6,779 nucleotides of DNA from Bacillota bacterium. GTDB lineage: Bacteria > Bacillota > Clostridia > Acetivibrionales > DSM-1351. A program made the position numbers and the translations under genes. The DNA lies in the NCBI GenBank assembly GCA_023433945.1, contig JAEYTP010000008.1, forward strand, positions 1-6,779. The letters run 5' to 3'. The notes under the pieces were generated by a model that saw only the letters and a program-made list of their open reading frames with translations, did not search any database and was not told the origin of the DNA. Positions 6,452 through 6,779 of this stretch are shown here, one piece after another. Position 1 is the stretch's first letter. Each line of letters starts with the position of its first letter.

Positions 6452-6486
6452 ATAAAAAAACCCAAGTGCACGTAACACCTGGGTTT
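6452..6486 (-). terminator. Intrinsic terminator downstream of secG
   Basis: Read on the minus strand, AAACCCAGGTG and CACTTGGGTTT form an 11-bp stem (one G-T pair) with a 7-nt loop, spanning 6458-6486. The T-run begins inside the closing arm and covers 6454-6460. It starts about 12 nt after the secG stop. This is a textbook rho-independent terminator and cuts secG off from the HD gene. The opposite strand offers an A-rich 5' arm and only TTTACTT after the stem, so it should act mainly in the minus direction. Confidence 0.92.
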
Positions 6487-6498
6487 ACTTTGAATTTA

Positions 6499-6750
6499 TT
6501 ACATTGTGTACTCTATCAATAAGTATAGAGCTACTGAAGTAATAAGGAATGCTATTGCAGCAACTGATGTGTACTTTCCTAACAATGCATCAATTGTACG
6601 TCCCTTATTCTTTCCAAAGAATGTTTCAGCACCTCCAGCAATTGAGCCAGAAAGTCCTGCCTGCTTACCAGACTGAAGCAATACTATGACAATTATGGAC
6701 AATGCGAAAATAATGTGTAATATGTTAACGATCCACTTTGCAACTTCCAC
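6499..6750 (-). CDS. secG: Protein translocase subunit SecG
   Basis: SecG is the small accessory membrane subunit of SecYEG and aids SecA-driven protein export across the cytoplasmic membrane. This 83-residue protein has the family's two transmembrane helices (about 6-25 and 61-80) around the conserved loop: VLLQSGKQAGLSGSIAGGAETFFGKNKGRTIDALL (23-57). The length is typical. The start is GTG at 6750: AGGAGGT lies exactly 6 nt upstream, and the resulting MEVAKWIVNIL matches normal SecG N-termini. An in-frame TTG at 6774 would add eight residues translated across the ribosome binding site and is rejected. The gene ends at a strong terminator, so it forms the end of its own transcript; its promoter lies at or beyond the right edge. 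Confidence 0.96.
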   Translation of the reverse strand: MEVAKWIVNILHIIFALSIIVIVLLQSGKQAGLSGSIAGGAETFFGKNKGRTIDALLGKYTSVAAIAFLITSVALYLLIEYTM

Positions 6751-6756
6751 GATAAC

Positions 6757-6763
6757 ACCTCCT
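6757..6763 (-). promoter_or_regulatory. Ribosome binding site that fixes the secG GTG start
   Basis: A near-perfect AGGAGGT on the minus strand with a 6-nt spacer to the GTG at 6750. It shows that secG uses a GTG start and not the in-frame TTG at 6774. Confidence 0.9.
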
Positions 6764-6779
6764 AAAATAGACAAGTAAC

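Noticed and set aside
6751..6774. Longer SecG starting at TTG 6774
   Set aside because: The extra residues would be translated from the ribosome binding site of the GTG start, and SecG proteins normally begin as the shorter form does.

Overview
The window is AT-rich DNA from a Gram-positive-type bacterium, most likely a member of Clostridia. This rests on the strong AGGAGG-type ribosome binding sites, the liking for ATA, AGA and TTA codons, the short GTG-started SecG, the RNase R sequence and the tight gene packing. I cannot name a genus. There is no tRNA, rRNA, CRISPR array, insertion sequence or phage gene. Seven of the eight genes are complete and the first is cut by the window edge.

Left part, plus strand (1-2788): a four-gene operon-like cluster with every junction overlapping. 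It starts with a TetR-family repressor whose N-terminus lies outside the window. An ABC ATPase and two different six-helix ABC-2-type permeases follow. This is the usual layout of a self-regulated small-molecule exporter: the repressor senses a compound, and the ATPase drives a heterodimeric membrane channel made of the two permeases. The first permease looks like the group often labelled fluoroquinolone-type exporters, but the real substrate cannot be read from the sequence.

Right part, minus strand (2805 to the right edge), in order of transcription: secG (Sec translocase subunit), a strong intrinsic terminator, an extended -10 promoter, an HD-domain phosphohydrolase, a 185-200 bp leader with promoter-like sequences and two inverted repeats, rnr (RNase R), and a cysteine-rich DUF523 gene. 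The DUF523 gene sits 5 bp after rnr, with its ribosome binding site inside the last rnr codons. These are mostly housekeeping functions: protein export, RNA decay and small-molecule metabolism. The DUF523 family includes thiouracil desulfurases, so the rnr-DUF523 pair could link RNA breakdown to removal of sulfur from thio-nucleobases. That is a hypothesis only.

The two gene blocks converge with only 16 bp between stop codons and no recognisable terminator. Three of the minus-strand starts needed correction by ribosome binding site position: secG (GTG at 6750), the HD gene (ATG at 6396) and rnr (ATG at 5647, or TTG at 5659). I found no clearly new biological system. The most interesting items are the coupled rnr-DUF523 pair, the departures from consensus in the ABC ATPase, and the structured rnr leader.
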